Positions 50,041 through 58,848 of a stretch of DNA of 64,000 bases are shown piece after piece. Source of the stretch: CAVXFS01 sp049582805 (GTDB taxonomy: Bacteria; Pseudomonadota; Gammaproteobacteria; Burkholderiales; Gallionellaceae); the NCBI GenBank assembly GCA_049582805.1, contig JBAUUR010000040.1, positions 58,867 through 122,866 of the forward strand, given 5' to 3'. A program made the position numbers and the translations under genes. Numbering within the stretch: position 1 is the stretch's first letter; each line of letters begins with the position of its first letter. The notes beneath the pieces were generated by a model. The model did no database searches. It saw only the letters and a list, made by a program, of their open reading frames with translations, and was not told the origin of the DNA.

Positions 50041-50289
50041 ATGCAATGCTTTGATAAACGAATGGCGCTTGAGGTAATCGAAGATGCGCTCAGGGATACA
50101 GACACTCCACATGGCCGAGGTGTGGCAAGCGGACTTTGCGGCGCATTTTACATGTGCGGCCTGTTAAGCGCAGAAGAATGGGAAGCGTTCTTGAAGCGCA
50201 TCCCGGTAGCTCCCCGCAAGGTTAGAGCCAGCAAAATCCGCTGGATCAAAGGCGCGGGAGCAAAGGTGCGGGGCCGGTTTATGAATTGA
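50041..50289 (+). CDS. Small protein of unknown function
   Basis: 82 residues from ATG 50041, with AAGGA eight bases upstream; two earlier in-frame ATGs (49984, 50020) are less well placed. MALEVIEDALRDTD and SAEEWEAFLKRIPV are helical and the C-terminus (KVRASKIRWIKGAGAKVRGR) is very basic. The central segment has three Cys/Met-rich positions (GVASGLCGAFYMCGL). No family was recognised. It stands alone with no partner in the same direction. Confidence 0.55.
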   Translation: MQCFDKRMALEVIEDALRDTDTPHGRGVASGLCGAFYMCGLLSAEEWEAFLKRIPVAPRKVRASKIRWIKGAGAKVRGRFMN

Positions 50290-50880
50290 TGTTTCTGTAT
50301 ATTGTGGCAGGTCTTGTTGCCCCCGGTGTCCGGCTAGCTGCCGCCTCGTGAAGTGCTGGCTGCCCTGTGTTTCAATTGTGTGTACTGTCGAATGGCAGAG
50401 TGTGATTTGCGATTGGTGAAGGGCAAGTTTGTGCCAAGTAGTCGGTCAATCATTTTCCCCAAAGCTGCCCTTTGCAATTGTTCGCGCTGTTACTCCAACC
50501 ACAGTCGGGGCGGCACGCGAGAAATCACCCCTCCGCGGCCTCAGTTGCATCATACGGTGCCCACTATATCTGCCAGCCGGCTGAATCCGTTCGCGGTAAC
50601 TGGCGGCTTTAACCATGGGCGGCCCGCCGGTATTTTCACTCTTCAAATTCAAAAGCCGCGCAAGCATGCTGGCCTTATACGCGTCAAATAAGATTCACCA
50701 TTCCGAATTATCTCTGTAACAAGTCAATCGTAGTCTATGCACGGCTCGATGACGGCCTTTCGATCACCGAGAAAGGACGTTGTTGATTGGTTATGCATCA
50801 TTGGCGTAACCATTTCAGCACCTCGGGCCATCTGCGGCAATGTTCGCGTTATCCTCAATAATGTTAAGGAGTTTACTCGT
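50290..50880. other. Intergenic region without a recognised gene
   Basis: About 590 bases before the phosphoesterase gene. Open frames on both strands show no protein features. The promoter of the phosphoesterase should lie in the right part, and TTAAGGAG at about 50865-50871 is its ribosome binding site. Confidence 0.4.
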
Positions 50881-52059
50881 ATGAAGAAATCAATCATGGC
50901 CCTAAGCGTTTCGGCCGCCCTATTGGCAGGGCCGGCTTTTGCCGATAATCACAATAATTCCAATAATCACAACACTCCTGTCCCACATCTCGATCATGTC
51001 TTCCTGATCATGATGGAAAATAACTACTACGGACAAATCATCGGCAACACAAATGCCCCGTTCATCAATCAGTGGGCGCAATCCGCCAACTTGGCGACCA
51101 ACTACTTTGCCGTCGGTCATCCAAGCCTGACGAACTATCTCGAGGTTGTGGGCGGTTCCAACTTCGGCGTGATCAACGACAATTCACCCGATTGGCACGA
51201 CAGCTCTTGCGTTACCAATCTGAAATCGGGAGTCCCCGCGGATGAAAGCGTGGCGGCGGCGATCTGCCCGATTTCCGGCACGGGTATGGACGCCGCGATT
51301 CCGGCCGTCGACACTACCAACGAAGGTACACCAAGCGAGCCCATCTACAACACGCCGTTCCCGTCAGCTCCCGCCATCGGCATGACGATCGCGGACCAAC
51401 TCGTGGCGAAGCATAAAAGCTGGAAATCATATCAGGAGTCACTCCCCGCCTCCGGCGCCGACTATGTCAACTTCAGCGACGGGATTTTTTCCAATCTGAG
51501 CCCCGTCAATCAAAGCAATATCCAGAAACTCTACGCGGTCAAGCACAATCCATTCGTATACTTTGCCAACGTGCAGGCCAATACAAACCCCAATAACGGC
51601 TTGAACAATGTCGCGGGATTCGACGGTCTCGACGGCCTGTATGCCGACCTCGCCACCGGTAACGTACCCGACTTTTCCTTCATAGCTCCCAACCAATGTC
51701 ATGACATGCACGGTATCAGCAACGGCGGAGCGTTCTGCGCCGATGACACCACCACGATCCAGATGGGCGACGCCGCGTTACAGAATCTTGTTACCACGAT
51801 CAAAGGTTCGCAGGCATGGCAGCAAGGCAATAACGCCATCGTCGTGCTGTGGGACGAAAACGATTACAGTTCTCTCCCCAACCAGGTAGTCACCATCGTT
51901 GACACCAACTACGGCGTCAGCGGGGTGGCGAGCAACCAGGCTTATAATCATTATTCCTTGTTGAAGACTCTGGAGGATGGCTTTGGTCTGCCATGCCTGA
52001 ATCACGCCTGCGACGGCAACGTCCAGGAAATGTCCGATATGTTCCGGGCAGGCCATTGA
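50881..52059 (+). CDS. Secreted phosphoesterase (phospholipase C/acid phosphatase-like)
   Basis: 392 residues from ATG 50881 with AAGGAG nine bases upstream. A signal peptide (MKKSIMALSVSAALLAGPAF, cut after AFA) is followed by an Asn/His-rich stretch. The phosphoesterase family PF04185 is indicated by DHVFLIMMENNYYGQIIGNT, YFAVGHPSLTNYLEVVGGSN and IVVLWDENDYSS near the end, the last holding likely metal ligands. The natural substrate is unknown. A strong terminator follows, so it forms its own unit. Confidence 0.85.
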   Translation: MKKSIMALSVSAALLAGPAFADNHNNSNNHNTPVPHLDHVFLIMMENNYYGQIIGNTNAPFINQWAQSANLATNYFAVGHPSLTNYLEVVGGSNFGVINDNSPDWHDSSCVTNLKSGVPADESVAAAICPISGTGMDAAIPAVDTTNEGTPSEPIYNTPFPSAPAIGMTIADQLVAKHKSWKSYQESLPASGADYVNFSDGIFSNLSPVNQSNIQKLYAVKHNPFVYFANVQANTNPNNGLNNVAGFDGLDGLYADLATGNVPDFSFIAPNQCHDMHGISNGGAFCADDTTTIQMGDAALQNLVTTIKGSQAWQQGNNAIVVLWDENDYSSLPNQVVTIVDTNYGVSGVASNQAYNHYSLLKTLEDGFGLPCLNHACDGNVQEMSDMFRAGH

Positions 52060-52100
52060 TTATAAAATCCATACAGACAAGCTCCCGTCAGCATCATCTC

Positions 52101-52127
52101 AGCCCCGCCCGGTCGGCGGGGCTTTTT
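52101..52127 (+). terminator. Rho-independent terminator after the phosphoesterase gene
   Basis: AGCCCCGCC, loop CGGT, then CGGCGGGGCT and TTTTT form a perfect GC-rich stem followed by a T-run, 41 bases after the stop codon. Confidence 0.92.
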
Positions 52128-52253
52128 ATCGAGATGCAAATGCCTGCATTTAATGCAATACAATCCAAAGCGGATTCAACTCTGAAGTGCAACTCATATA
52201 ACCGATAATTTTCTTCTGAACGAGGGAGCATTATCCGCCGGCGTCTCAACCGG

Positions 52254-54743
52254 TCATGCGTTGGATATTTCCACTGACAGTGGCATCACGCGCCATATTT
52301 CTTCGTTGTATTCGCGGATGGCTCGATCTGACGAGAATCGCCCGCAGCGCGCGACGTTCAGGACGGACATACGCGTCCATTGTTCCTGATCCCGGTAAGC
52401 CTGGCTCACCTGTTCCTGGCAGTCGATGTAGTCCTGGAAGTCGGAGCACACCAGGAAAAGATCGCTATTCATCAGGTTGTCGGTCAGCGGACGGAACAGG
52501 CCGCCGTCGCCATGGGAGAAATGCCCCGAATTGATCAGGTCAATGACGTTGCGCAGTTCTTCGTTCTGATGATAGATGTCCGATGGGCGATAGCCCGCCG
52601 CCCGAACCTCGTTCACCTGCTGCACGGTCTTGCCGAACAGGAAGAAATTCTCTTCGCCCACGGCATCACGGATTTCCATGTTGGCGCCATCCATGGTGCC
52701 AATGGTCAGCGCCCCGTTCATGGTGAACTTCATGTTGCCAGTGCCGGAGGCCTCCTTGCCGGCAGTGGATATCTGTTCCGAAAGATCTGCTGCGGGATAA
52801 ATGCGCTGGCCAATCTTGACGCTGAAGTTGGGCACGAACACCACCTTCAGTACCTTGTTGACCTGGGGGTCGCGATTTATGACGTCGGCCACCGAGTTGA
52901 TGAGCTTGATGATCAGCTTCGCCATGTGATAACCGGGCGCCGCCTTGCCGCCGAAGATAAAGGTGCGCGGCGGAATGTCCAGCGACGGGTTTTGCTTCAG
53001 CCGATGGTAGAGGCTGACGATGTGGAGCACATTGAGATGCTGGCGCTTGTATTCGTGGATGCGCTTGACCTGGATGTCAAAAAGAGTGTCCGGGTCCAGG
53101 CTGATGCCGCAGCACCGATGAATGTGGTCCGCCAGGTGTTCCTTGGCCAGGCGCTTGATCCCGCGCCAACGGGCCAGGAAGGCGCCGTTGTCGGCATAAG
53201 GTTCCAACTGGCGGAGTTTCTCCAGATTGCGCAGCCAGTCGCCGTCGATAATTTCCTCGATGAGGGCTGCCAGCGGCGGATTGGCCTGCGCGATGAAGCG
53301 ACGCGGCGTTACGCCATTGGTTTTGTTCCGGAACTTCTCCGGCCACATATCGTGAAAATCCTTCAGCAACGTGTGCTTGAGCAGTTCGCTGTGCAGTTCC
53401 GCGACACCGTTGATGGCCATGCTGCCGACGCAGGCCAGGTTGGCCATGCGCACGCGGCGAACTCCGTCACCAGCACCCTCGTCGATCAGCGACATGCGGG
53501 CCACGCGGGCGTTGTCATCGATGAAGCGGATGCGCACGTCATCCAGAAAGCGGCTGTTGATCTCGTAGATGATGTCGATATGGCGTGGCAAGTTTCGCTG
53601 CAATAGTTCCAGGGGCCAGGTTTCCAGCGCTTCCGGCAGGAGGGTGTGGTTGGTATAGGCGAAACTTCGCTGGGTCAGAGCCCAGGCTCGGTCCCAAGCC
53701 ATCCGGTGCTCGTCGATAAGCAGGCGCATGAATTCGACAATGGCAATGGCGGGATGGGTGTCGTTGAGCTGAACCACGAACCTGTCCGGAAAATGATCCA
53801 GGCTGCTTTTGGCTCGCAGAGTCATACCAATCATGTCCTGCAGGGAGCAGGAGACGAAAAAATACTGTTGACGCAGGCGCAGCACCTTGCCGGCCTCCGG
53901 TTCATCATTGGGGTAGAGCACTTTGCTGATGTTCTGGGCGACCACCATGTCGTCGACGGCGCCGTAGAAGTCGCCAGTGTTGAAGGCGTGTAAATCAAAG
54001 GACTCGCGTGCCTCCGATTTCCACAGGCGCAGCAGGCTTACGTTGAGCACACCGTAGCCAAGGATCGGTGTGTCATAGGCTACGCCATAGATGACGGACT
54101 CCGGCACCCAACTGCTGCGAAGATTGCCGTCGTTGTCTTGATGGCGCTCGACTTTGCCGCCGAACTTCACCGGGTAGCGTTCCTGCCTCGGCAGCTCCCA
54201 AGGATTGCCGTTGCGTAGCCACGCGTCCGCCACCTCCACCTGCCAGCCGTCCTTGATGGATTGCTCGAAAGTTCCGTATTCGTAGCGTATCCCATAGCCG
54301 ATGGCGGGGATTTCCAGCGTTGCCAGGGAGTCCAAGAAACAGGCTGCAAGGCGGCCGAGGCCGCCGTTGCCGAGACCCGGTTCCTCCTCGGCTTCCAGGA
54401 TGGTATCCAGGTCCAGACCCAATTCGTTCATGGCTTGGCAGACGTGGTCCCAAAGACCCAGGTTGCGCAAGTTGTTCCCCAGATGCGGGCCGAGGAGATA
54501 TTCAGCGGAAAAGTAAGCCACCGTCTTCACGTCCTGGCGCTTGTAGGTTTCGTCCGATGCGATGAGGCGCGCCAGCAGACGGTCGCGGACGGTATAGGCC
54601 AGCGCAGTGTAATGGTCGAGAGTAGTGGCGTTGTCGAAGGTTCTGACGGTGACATAGAACAGGTTATCGACGAATGATCGTCGGATGGCATCGACCGAAC
54701 GGGCAATTCGGGTGTGCAGAGATCTTTCGGCAATATCGGACAA
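52254..54743 (-). CDS. glgP: Glycogen/starch phosphorylase
   Basis: 829 residues. It releases glucose-1-phosphate from alpha-glucans. Near the N-terminus are EYLLGPHLGNNLRNLGL and NGGLGRLAACFLDSLATLEI; the pyridoxal-phosphate site is EASGTGNMKFTMNGALTIGT with the lysine in GNMKF. Length and ending are complete. The start is TTG at 54743 with TAGGAGCTTACTGGT upstream; no ATG fits. It lies alone between a convergent phosphoesterase and an upstream small secreted protein gene; no other glycogen genes are close. Confidence 0.95.
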   Translation of the reverse strand: MSDIAERSLHTRIARSVDAIRRSFVDNLFYVTVRTFDNATTLDHYTALAYTVRDRLLARLIASDETYKRQDVKTVAYFSAEYLLGPHLGNNLRNLGLWDHVCQAMNELGLDLDTILEAEEEPGLGNGGLGRLAACFLDSLATLEIPAIGYGIRYEYGTFEQSIKDGWQVEVADAWLRNGNPWELPRQERYPVKFGGKVERHQDNDGNLRSSWVPESVIYGVAYDTPILGYGVLNVSLLRLWKSEARESFDLHAFNTGDFYGAVDDMVVAQNISKVLYPNDEPEAGKVLRLRQQYFFVSCSLQDMIGMTLRAKSSLDHFPDRFVVQLNDTHPAIAIVEFMRLLIDEHRMAWDRAWALTQRSFAYTNHTLLPEALETWPLELLQRNLPRHIDIIYEINSRFLDDVRIRFIDDNARVARMSLIDEGAGDGVRRVRMANLACVGSMAINGVAELHSELLKHTLLKDFHDMWPEKFRNKTNGVTPRRFIAQANPPLAALIEEIIDGDWLRNLEKLRQLEPYADNGAFLARWRGIKRLAKEHLADHIHRCCGISLDPDTLFDIQVKRIHEYKRQHLNVLHIVSLYHRLKQNPSLDIPPRTFIFGGKAAPGYHMAKLIIKLINSVADVINRDPQVNKVLKVVFVPNFSVKIGQRIYPAADLSEQISTAGKEASGTGNMKFTMNGALTIGTMDGANMEIRDAVGEENFFLFGKTVQQVNEVRAAGYRPSDIYHQNEELRNVIDLINSGHFSHGDGGLFRPLTDNLMNSDLFLVCSDFQDYIDCQEQVSQAYRDQEQWTRMSVLNVARCGRFSSDRAIREYNEEIWRVMPLSVEISNA

Positions 54744-54926
54744 ACCAGTAAGCTCCTAAATCAACAACGTCTGACTTTCAGCATATAACAAATCAACGCA
54801 GCGTTCGTAAGGATTGTGGTCAAGTCAACGTGTTCTTTGGCACAATTCACCGATCATCCCGATGGCTCAATGCACACGCTTTTCTACCCGGATGACGAAT
54901 TTCTCTAATTCAAAAGTTGCTGTCTA

Positions 54927-55502
54927 TCAATTTGCGCAATTGGTTGCAAGAATGTCCTTGCGCTTCTCTGCCAGTTGGGCAATTGCGCTAAATCTGTCAA
55001 TGAGGCCGTTCTTGGCAAAATGATCGATGATAAACAAAGGAATCAGGGTGTCCGGCTCCCATAACCCCTTAAATCTGAGCGTGCTGCCTTTTTGATTCGC
55101 TTCGATATCCCAACTTCCCTGAAACACTTTCGAATCACCTGTCAGCTGTGTAAAAGAGATGCCATCAAAAGGTTCTTCCGTGAATTCCATGACAGAGTGG
55201 AGGCGAACATGAAAAAACAAGACATGCTCGTCATCTGTGCGGGCTACTTTCACCTGATTGGCAGATTGACGATATGCTGAAGACTCAACCACGCCAGGAA
55301 GATTTTTTGCTGCATCATAATCAGTCAGGTAATGGTACGCGGCGCATTTCGATAAAGGCGTTTCGAAGCTGGCGATGAGGGTGTACAAGTTACCCTGTCT
55401 TTTTACATCTACCTGCAAATCGGGGTAATGCGCATCCGACCAAGCTGGGTTGTTGGTCAGGAATAGCGACAAGAACAAGGCTCGCTTCGTCATAAATGCC
55501 AT
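54927..55502 (-). CDS. Secreted SRPBCC/START-like domain protein
   Basis: 191 residues, start ATG 55502 or 55493. A signal peptide (MTKRALFLSLFLTNNPAWSD) is followed by a single domain whose pattern fits the polyketide-cyclase/START fold: LYTLIASFETPLSKCAAYHY, FQGSWDIEANQKGSTLRFKG and a long C-terminal helix (FAKNGLIDRFSAIAQLAEKR). It probably binds a hydrophobic ligand in the periplasm. No clear operon partner. Confidence 0.72.
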   Translation of the reverse strand: MAFMTKRALFLSLFLTNNPAWSDAHYPDLQVDVKRQGNLYTLIASFETPLSKCAAYHYLTDYDAAKNLPGVVESSAYRQSANQVKVARTDDEHVLFFHVRLHSVMEFTEEPFDGISFTQLTGDSKVFQGSWDIEANQKGSTLRFKGLWEPDTLIPLFIIDHFAKNGLIDRFSAIAQLAEKRKDILATNCAN

Positions 55503-55791
55503 TTATAACGAATATTTATGACGCGATGATGACGTATTGGGATCGTAGGTAAACTGTTGCAATACGCAAAAAACCTTCATGAACGAACTCGTAATGATTT
55601 TTTAAAAAAACCGGCGAGGGCGGGCGAGTTGCTTTGAATTCTTTGTCTGAAAATTTTTTATCGGGGAGAGGGGCGCAAGTGTTGCGAGAATCACCCATTG
55701 GAACTTGGCGGATAACCCGCTGGCGATTTCTGTCGCTATGTATAGTACCAGTCAGCAAGAGTTCCTGCGATTATTGCCGAATATGAACTTG

Positions 55792-57054
55792 TTAGAGGAA
55801 CAGCAGGCCGATGCCGAGACCTGCAGCCATTGCCAGAAAGCCGGTAGCGACGCGCTTGGCCAGGGTGGCGCCGCCAATGAACAGCACCAGGCCGAACTTG
55901 AATGCCAAGTTGGAAATATACGCGAGTGCGATGCCTGTTACCGTCTGTTGTGCGCTCAGTTTGCCCAGGTTGAGAAGGTGCAAGCTGGACAGGGTAATGG
56001 CGTCCACATCGGTCAGCCCGGAAATCAGCGCCACTGCATACAGGCCCTTGCTGCCAGCTATGTCGGACAGCCACGCCGAGCACAGCAGCACTACCACATA
56101 CATTAGGCCGAAGCCCAGAGCGGCATGTATTTCCGTCGGGTTAACCGTTTCTGGCAAAGGCAGCTCAGTTGAGGTTTGCAGTTTGCTCCAGCCGGCCAGC
56201 GTGCTCACGAAACCGAATAGCAGGCCGAAACCCATCACCGGCAGCAAATGGGGCACCACTGCGGACGATACCATGGCGCCAAGGACGGACAGGCGCACCA
56301 GTACCACCATGTTGGCGATCAATATGACCATGGCGGACAGGCGCACCATGTTCGCGGTACTCTTGCTGTGGCGCGCATACACCAGCGAAGTGGCGGTGCT
56401 CGATACCAGCCCGCCAAGGAAGCCGAGTAGCGGAGCACTATAGCTTTGTTTGATCCAGTGCAGCGCGATATAACCGGCAAGGCTCAGGCCGGAGATCAGC
56501 ACCACCATCAGCCAAGCCTGATGCGGGTTGAAGGCGCCATAGGGACCGTAGTTCTGGTCGGGGAGGATGGGCAGGATGACGAAGGTCAACACCGAGAATT
56601 GCAGAATGGACACCAGGTCGCGCCGTGTCAGACGCTGCGTCATACCGCGCAGTTCGGGCTTGAAGTAGAGCAGGGTGGTCGTGCCGATGGCCAGCATGAT
56701 GGCGAGGGTGGCCTGGCCGTACCAAATCAACGCGCCCAGTCCATAGCACATCAACAGTGCGGCGACGGTCGTGGTGCCTGGATCATTTTCCTCTGTGGGA
56801 CTGTTGACGTAAGCGGCAATGATCATCGCACCCACCATTACCCAGCCTGCGACCAGCAGCCAGGGCAAACCAGCCTTTTCGGACAGCATCGCGGCCAGCG
56901 TGCCGAGAAGCGCCACCAGGGTGAAGGTGCGCAGACCCGCCTTGGCGGAGGGAGTGCGTTCGCGTTCGAGGCCGATCAGCAGGCCGATGGCGAGACTGGT
57001 CAGGAACTGAGGCAGGAATTCGACGCTGTTGCCTTGAAACAGGGAAATGTCCAT
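55792..57054 (-). CDS. MgtC/SapB and DUF4010 membrane protein
   Basis: 420 residues. The N-terminal part is an MgtC/SapB-like domain with FLTSLAIGLLIGLERERTPS and AGLRTFTLVALLGTLAAMLS. The rest is DUF4010 with many helices (for example GFLGGLVSSTATSLVYARHS and ISGLTDVDAITLSSLHLLNL). The protein should sit in the inner membrane; the family has been linked to magnesium or general ion homeostasis but not proven here. A lysine-rich protein gene ends upstream, and mgtA lies about 2 kb away on the same strand. Confidence 0.87.
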   Translation of the reverse strand: MDISLFQGNSVEFLPQFLTSLAIGLLIGLERERTPSAKAGLRTFTLVALLGTLAAMLSEKAGLPWLLVAGWVMVGAMIIAAYVNSPTEENDPGTTTVAALLMCYGLGALIWYGQATLAIMLAIGTTTLLYFKPELRGMTQRLTRRDLVSILQFSVLTFVILPILPDQNYGPYGAFNPHQAWLMVVLISGLSLAGYIALHWIKQSYSAPLLGFLGGLVSSTATSLVYARHSKSTANMVRLSAMVILIANMVVLVRLSVLGAMVSSAVVPHLLPVMGFGLLFGFVSTLAGWSKLQTSTELPLPETVNPTEIHAALGFGLMYVVVLLCSAWLSDIAGSKGLYAVALISGLTDVDAITLSSLHLLNLGKLSAQQTVTGIALAYISNLAFKFGLVLFIGGATLAKRVATGFLAMAAGLGIGLLFL

Positions 57055-57087
57055 TTCACAGGTAGTTCTGTGAAGCGGGCCATTCCG

Positions 57088-57510
57088 CTATTTGACTGGC
57101 GCGATCTTGGCTTTTGCTCCGACCCTGGCCTTTAATGGGGTCTTGGCCTTTTCAGCGATTTTAGTCTTTGATGGGGTCTTGGTCTTTTCAGCCGCCTTGC
57201 CCTTTGCTTCTTTCCTGGCCTTTGCTTCTTCCTTGGTCTTCGCTTCCTTCTTGGTCTTTGCTTCCTTCTTGGCCTTTGCCTCTTCCTTGGCTTTTTCCTT
57301 CTCCCTCAAAATACGAATCATATTGCGCCAATGCTGCAGTTGTTCGTCTTCCAACTCCATCTGAATAGCCAATGCTTCTTCCTTGCTTATCCTATCCTTC
57401 TGCAGTCGGCGCGGTAGCTTGCCTTGCATTCTCGATAACATGCGTTCGGATTCTTCCTTGGTTAAAAGCTTAACTTTCGCTAAATATTCTGGCTTGCTTA
57501 ATTCCGACAT
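57088..57510 (-). CDS. Lysine/alanine-rich protein with histone H1-like tail
   Basis: 140 residues from ATG 57510, preceded by GGAGGCAACTAATA. Residues 1-75 are charged and mostly helical (SELSKPEYLAKVKLLTKEES). The rest is low-complexity Lys/Ala/Glu with repeats such as KKEAKTKKEAKTKEEAKARK, then KTPSKTK and KTPLKAR, resembling H1-like or phasin-associated DNA-binding tails of bacteria. It may bind nucleic acid. The next gene downstream on this strand is the MgtC/DUF4010 gene, starting 33 bases after its stop. Confidence 0.7.
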   Translation of the reverse strand: MSELSKPEYLAKVKLLTKEESERMLSRMQGKLPRRLQKDRISKEEALAIQMELEDEQLQHWRNMIRILREKEKAKEEAKAKKEAKTKKEAKTKEEAKARKEAKGKAAEKTKTPSKTKIAEKAKTPLKARVGAKAKIAPVK

Positions 57511-57821
57511 TATTAGTTGCCTCCTTGACATTGCTGCATTAATCATTGGTTCGTTGTTGCAGACCGAGAAGATTAGCCTGTCTGAAAATTACTCGCAAGT
57601 GTAATATATACCTTGGCTGCCACGCGACGCGGCCCCGGATGCCGAGCACCGCGCAACGCCGATGCCGGTTCGCGCAGTAGATTATAGCCAGTGTGTATTG
57701 CGCTGGTGCCATACAAGCCGCCATTCGCTGATCAAAGCGAACTTCGCTTGCGAGAACTTGCGCGAAGAACAGTCAGAGTCAGAAAATTTCCCGATTCGAA
57801 GGAGAGACTGCAGACGGCACG

Positions 57822-58586
57822 TCAGTGCGCATTGTCACGCGGTTTTTCGATCCGCACCGCAGATGCCACTGTACCCCTGCGATTGGTTCGCAATAGCAGG
57901 AGATGATAGGTTTGCGAAATCAGTACGAGAGGATAATCAACTCGCATCAAATCAGTGATCATGCGCCATTCCGCCCGGATGCCCTTCCAGTATCCAAGTT
58001 TTTTGGTTTTTCTTGCTTGCGTGACGTGAGGCCAGTGCGTGACCATAATCGAAAGCCGTCGCGCAATAATCTGGCGATTCATGAATACCTCGATACCAAA
58101 ACGCGGCAGCCCGTGAATCTCCTCCAGCACCTCGCTCAAGAGTTCCTTCCTGATGACCCGTTCGCCGGAAACGAAATCCAGACCGATCGCGCGATATATC
58201 AAAAGGCTATTCTGCCTCAGGCTCAGGCTGACATCCGTCGCGCCGGACAAAACGGGGGCTGCGAGCTCTGTAATGTGTTCGGCGGCAAGACCGGTGAGGT
58301 CCGCATCAAGCAACATGAGGAGGTCGTTTTGCGCCATAGCGACACCAGTTGCCATTGCAATGCTTTTACCCCGATTCACCCGGTAGGAGATCAGCTTGAC
58401 CGAAGGGAAACGCTTGACGATCTCGGCGGTGTTGTCGGTCGAGCCATCGTCTACTACGATGACCTCGTGCAGTAGCGGATGAGCAGAGGCAACCGCAAGT
58501 ACGGCGGCGATTCGCGGCGCCTCGTTGAACGCGCAGATAATGCAGGAGATTCGGACACGGCTATGTGGCACGGAACTGCTGGTCAT
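57822..58586 (-). CDS. Glycosyltransferase family 2
   Basis: 254 residues. The GT-A fold is clear: RISCIICAFNEAPRIAAVLA, EVIVVDDGSTDNTAEIVKRF, GKSIAMATGVAMAQNDLLML and LDADLTGL with the D-x-D metal site. The C-terminus is basic and has one hydrophobic segment. It may transfer a sugar to a lipid or a polysaccharide; acceptor unknown. The frame ends at 57822; the upstream gap of 262 bases to mgtA contains nothing recognised. Confidence 0.9.
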   Translation of the reverse strand: MTSSSVPHSRVRISCIICAFNEAPRIAAVLAVASAHPLLHEVIVVDDGSTDNTAEIVKRFPSVKLISYRVNRGKSIAMATGVAMAQNDLLMLLDADLTGLAAEHITELAAPVLSGATDVSLSLRQNSLLIYRAIGLDFVSGERVIRKELLSEVLEEIHGLPRFGIEVFMNRQIIARRLSIMVTHWPHVTQARKTKKLGYWKGIRAEWRMITDLMRVDYPLVLISQTYHLLLLRTNRRGTVASAVRIEKPRDNAH

Positions 58587-58848
58587 GAGGTATCCCAGGT
58601 CTGAAGCGGATTAGCGCGATTCTCGCGCGGCAAGTGGCTTGCCAGCGCCACTCTTGGTTAGGTTGCCTGCAAGCGCCGGTGCTCTGACAGCTAAGCTATA
58701 CATGACGACATCTGGTTCTCAATAAAAGTTCGTGTACTAAAGGATAGATGTCGACTTGTTGGCAGGATTGTCCCAATAGATACAACCAGAAGCTGGCGAA
58801 CGCAGAAGCGGCAGCACGTTGCACCGCTGTATTTGCCCAACATCGCGT

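Noticed and set aside
52380..53606. A 408-codon plus-strand frame inside glgP
   Set aside because: It is antisense to a full-length phosphorylase and shows no family features.
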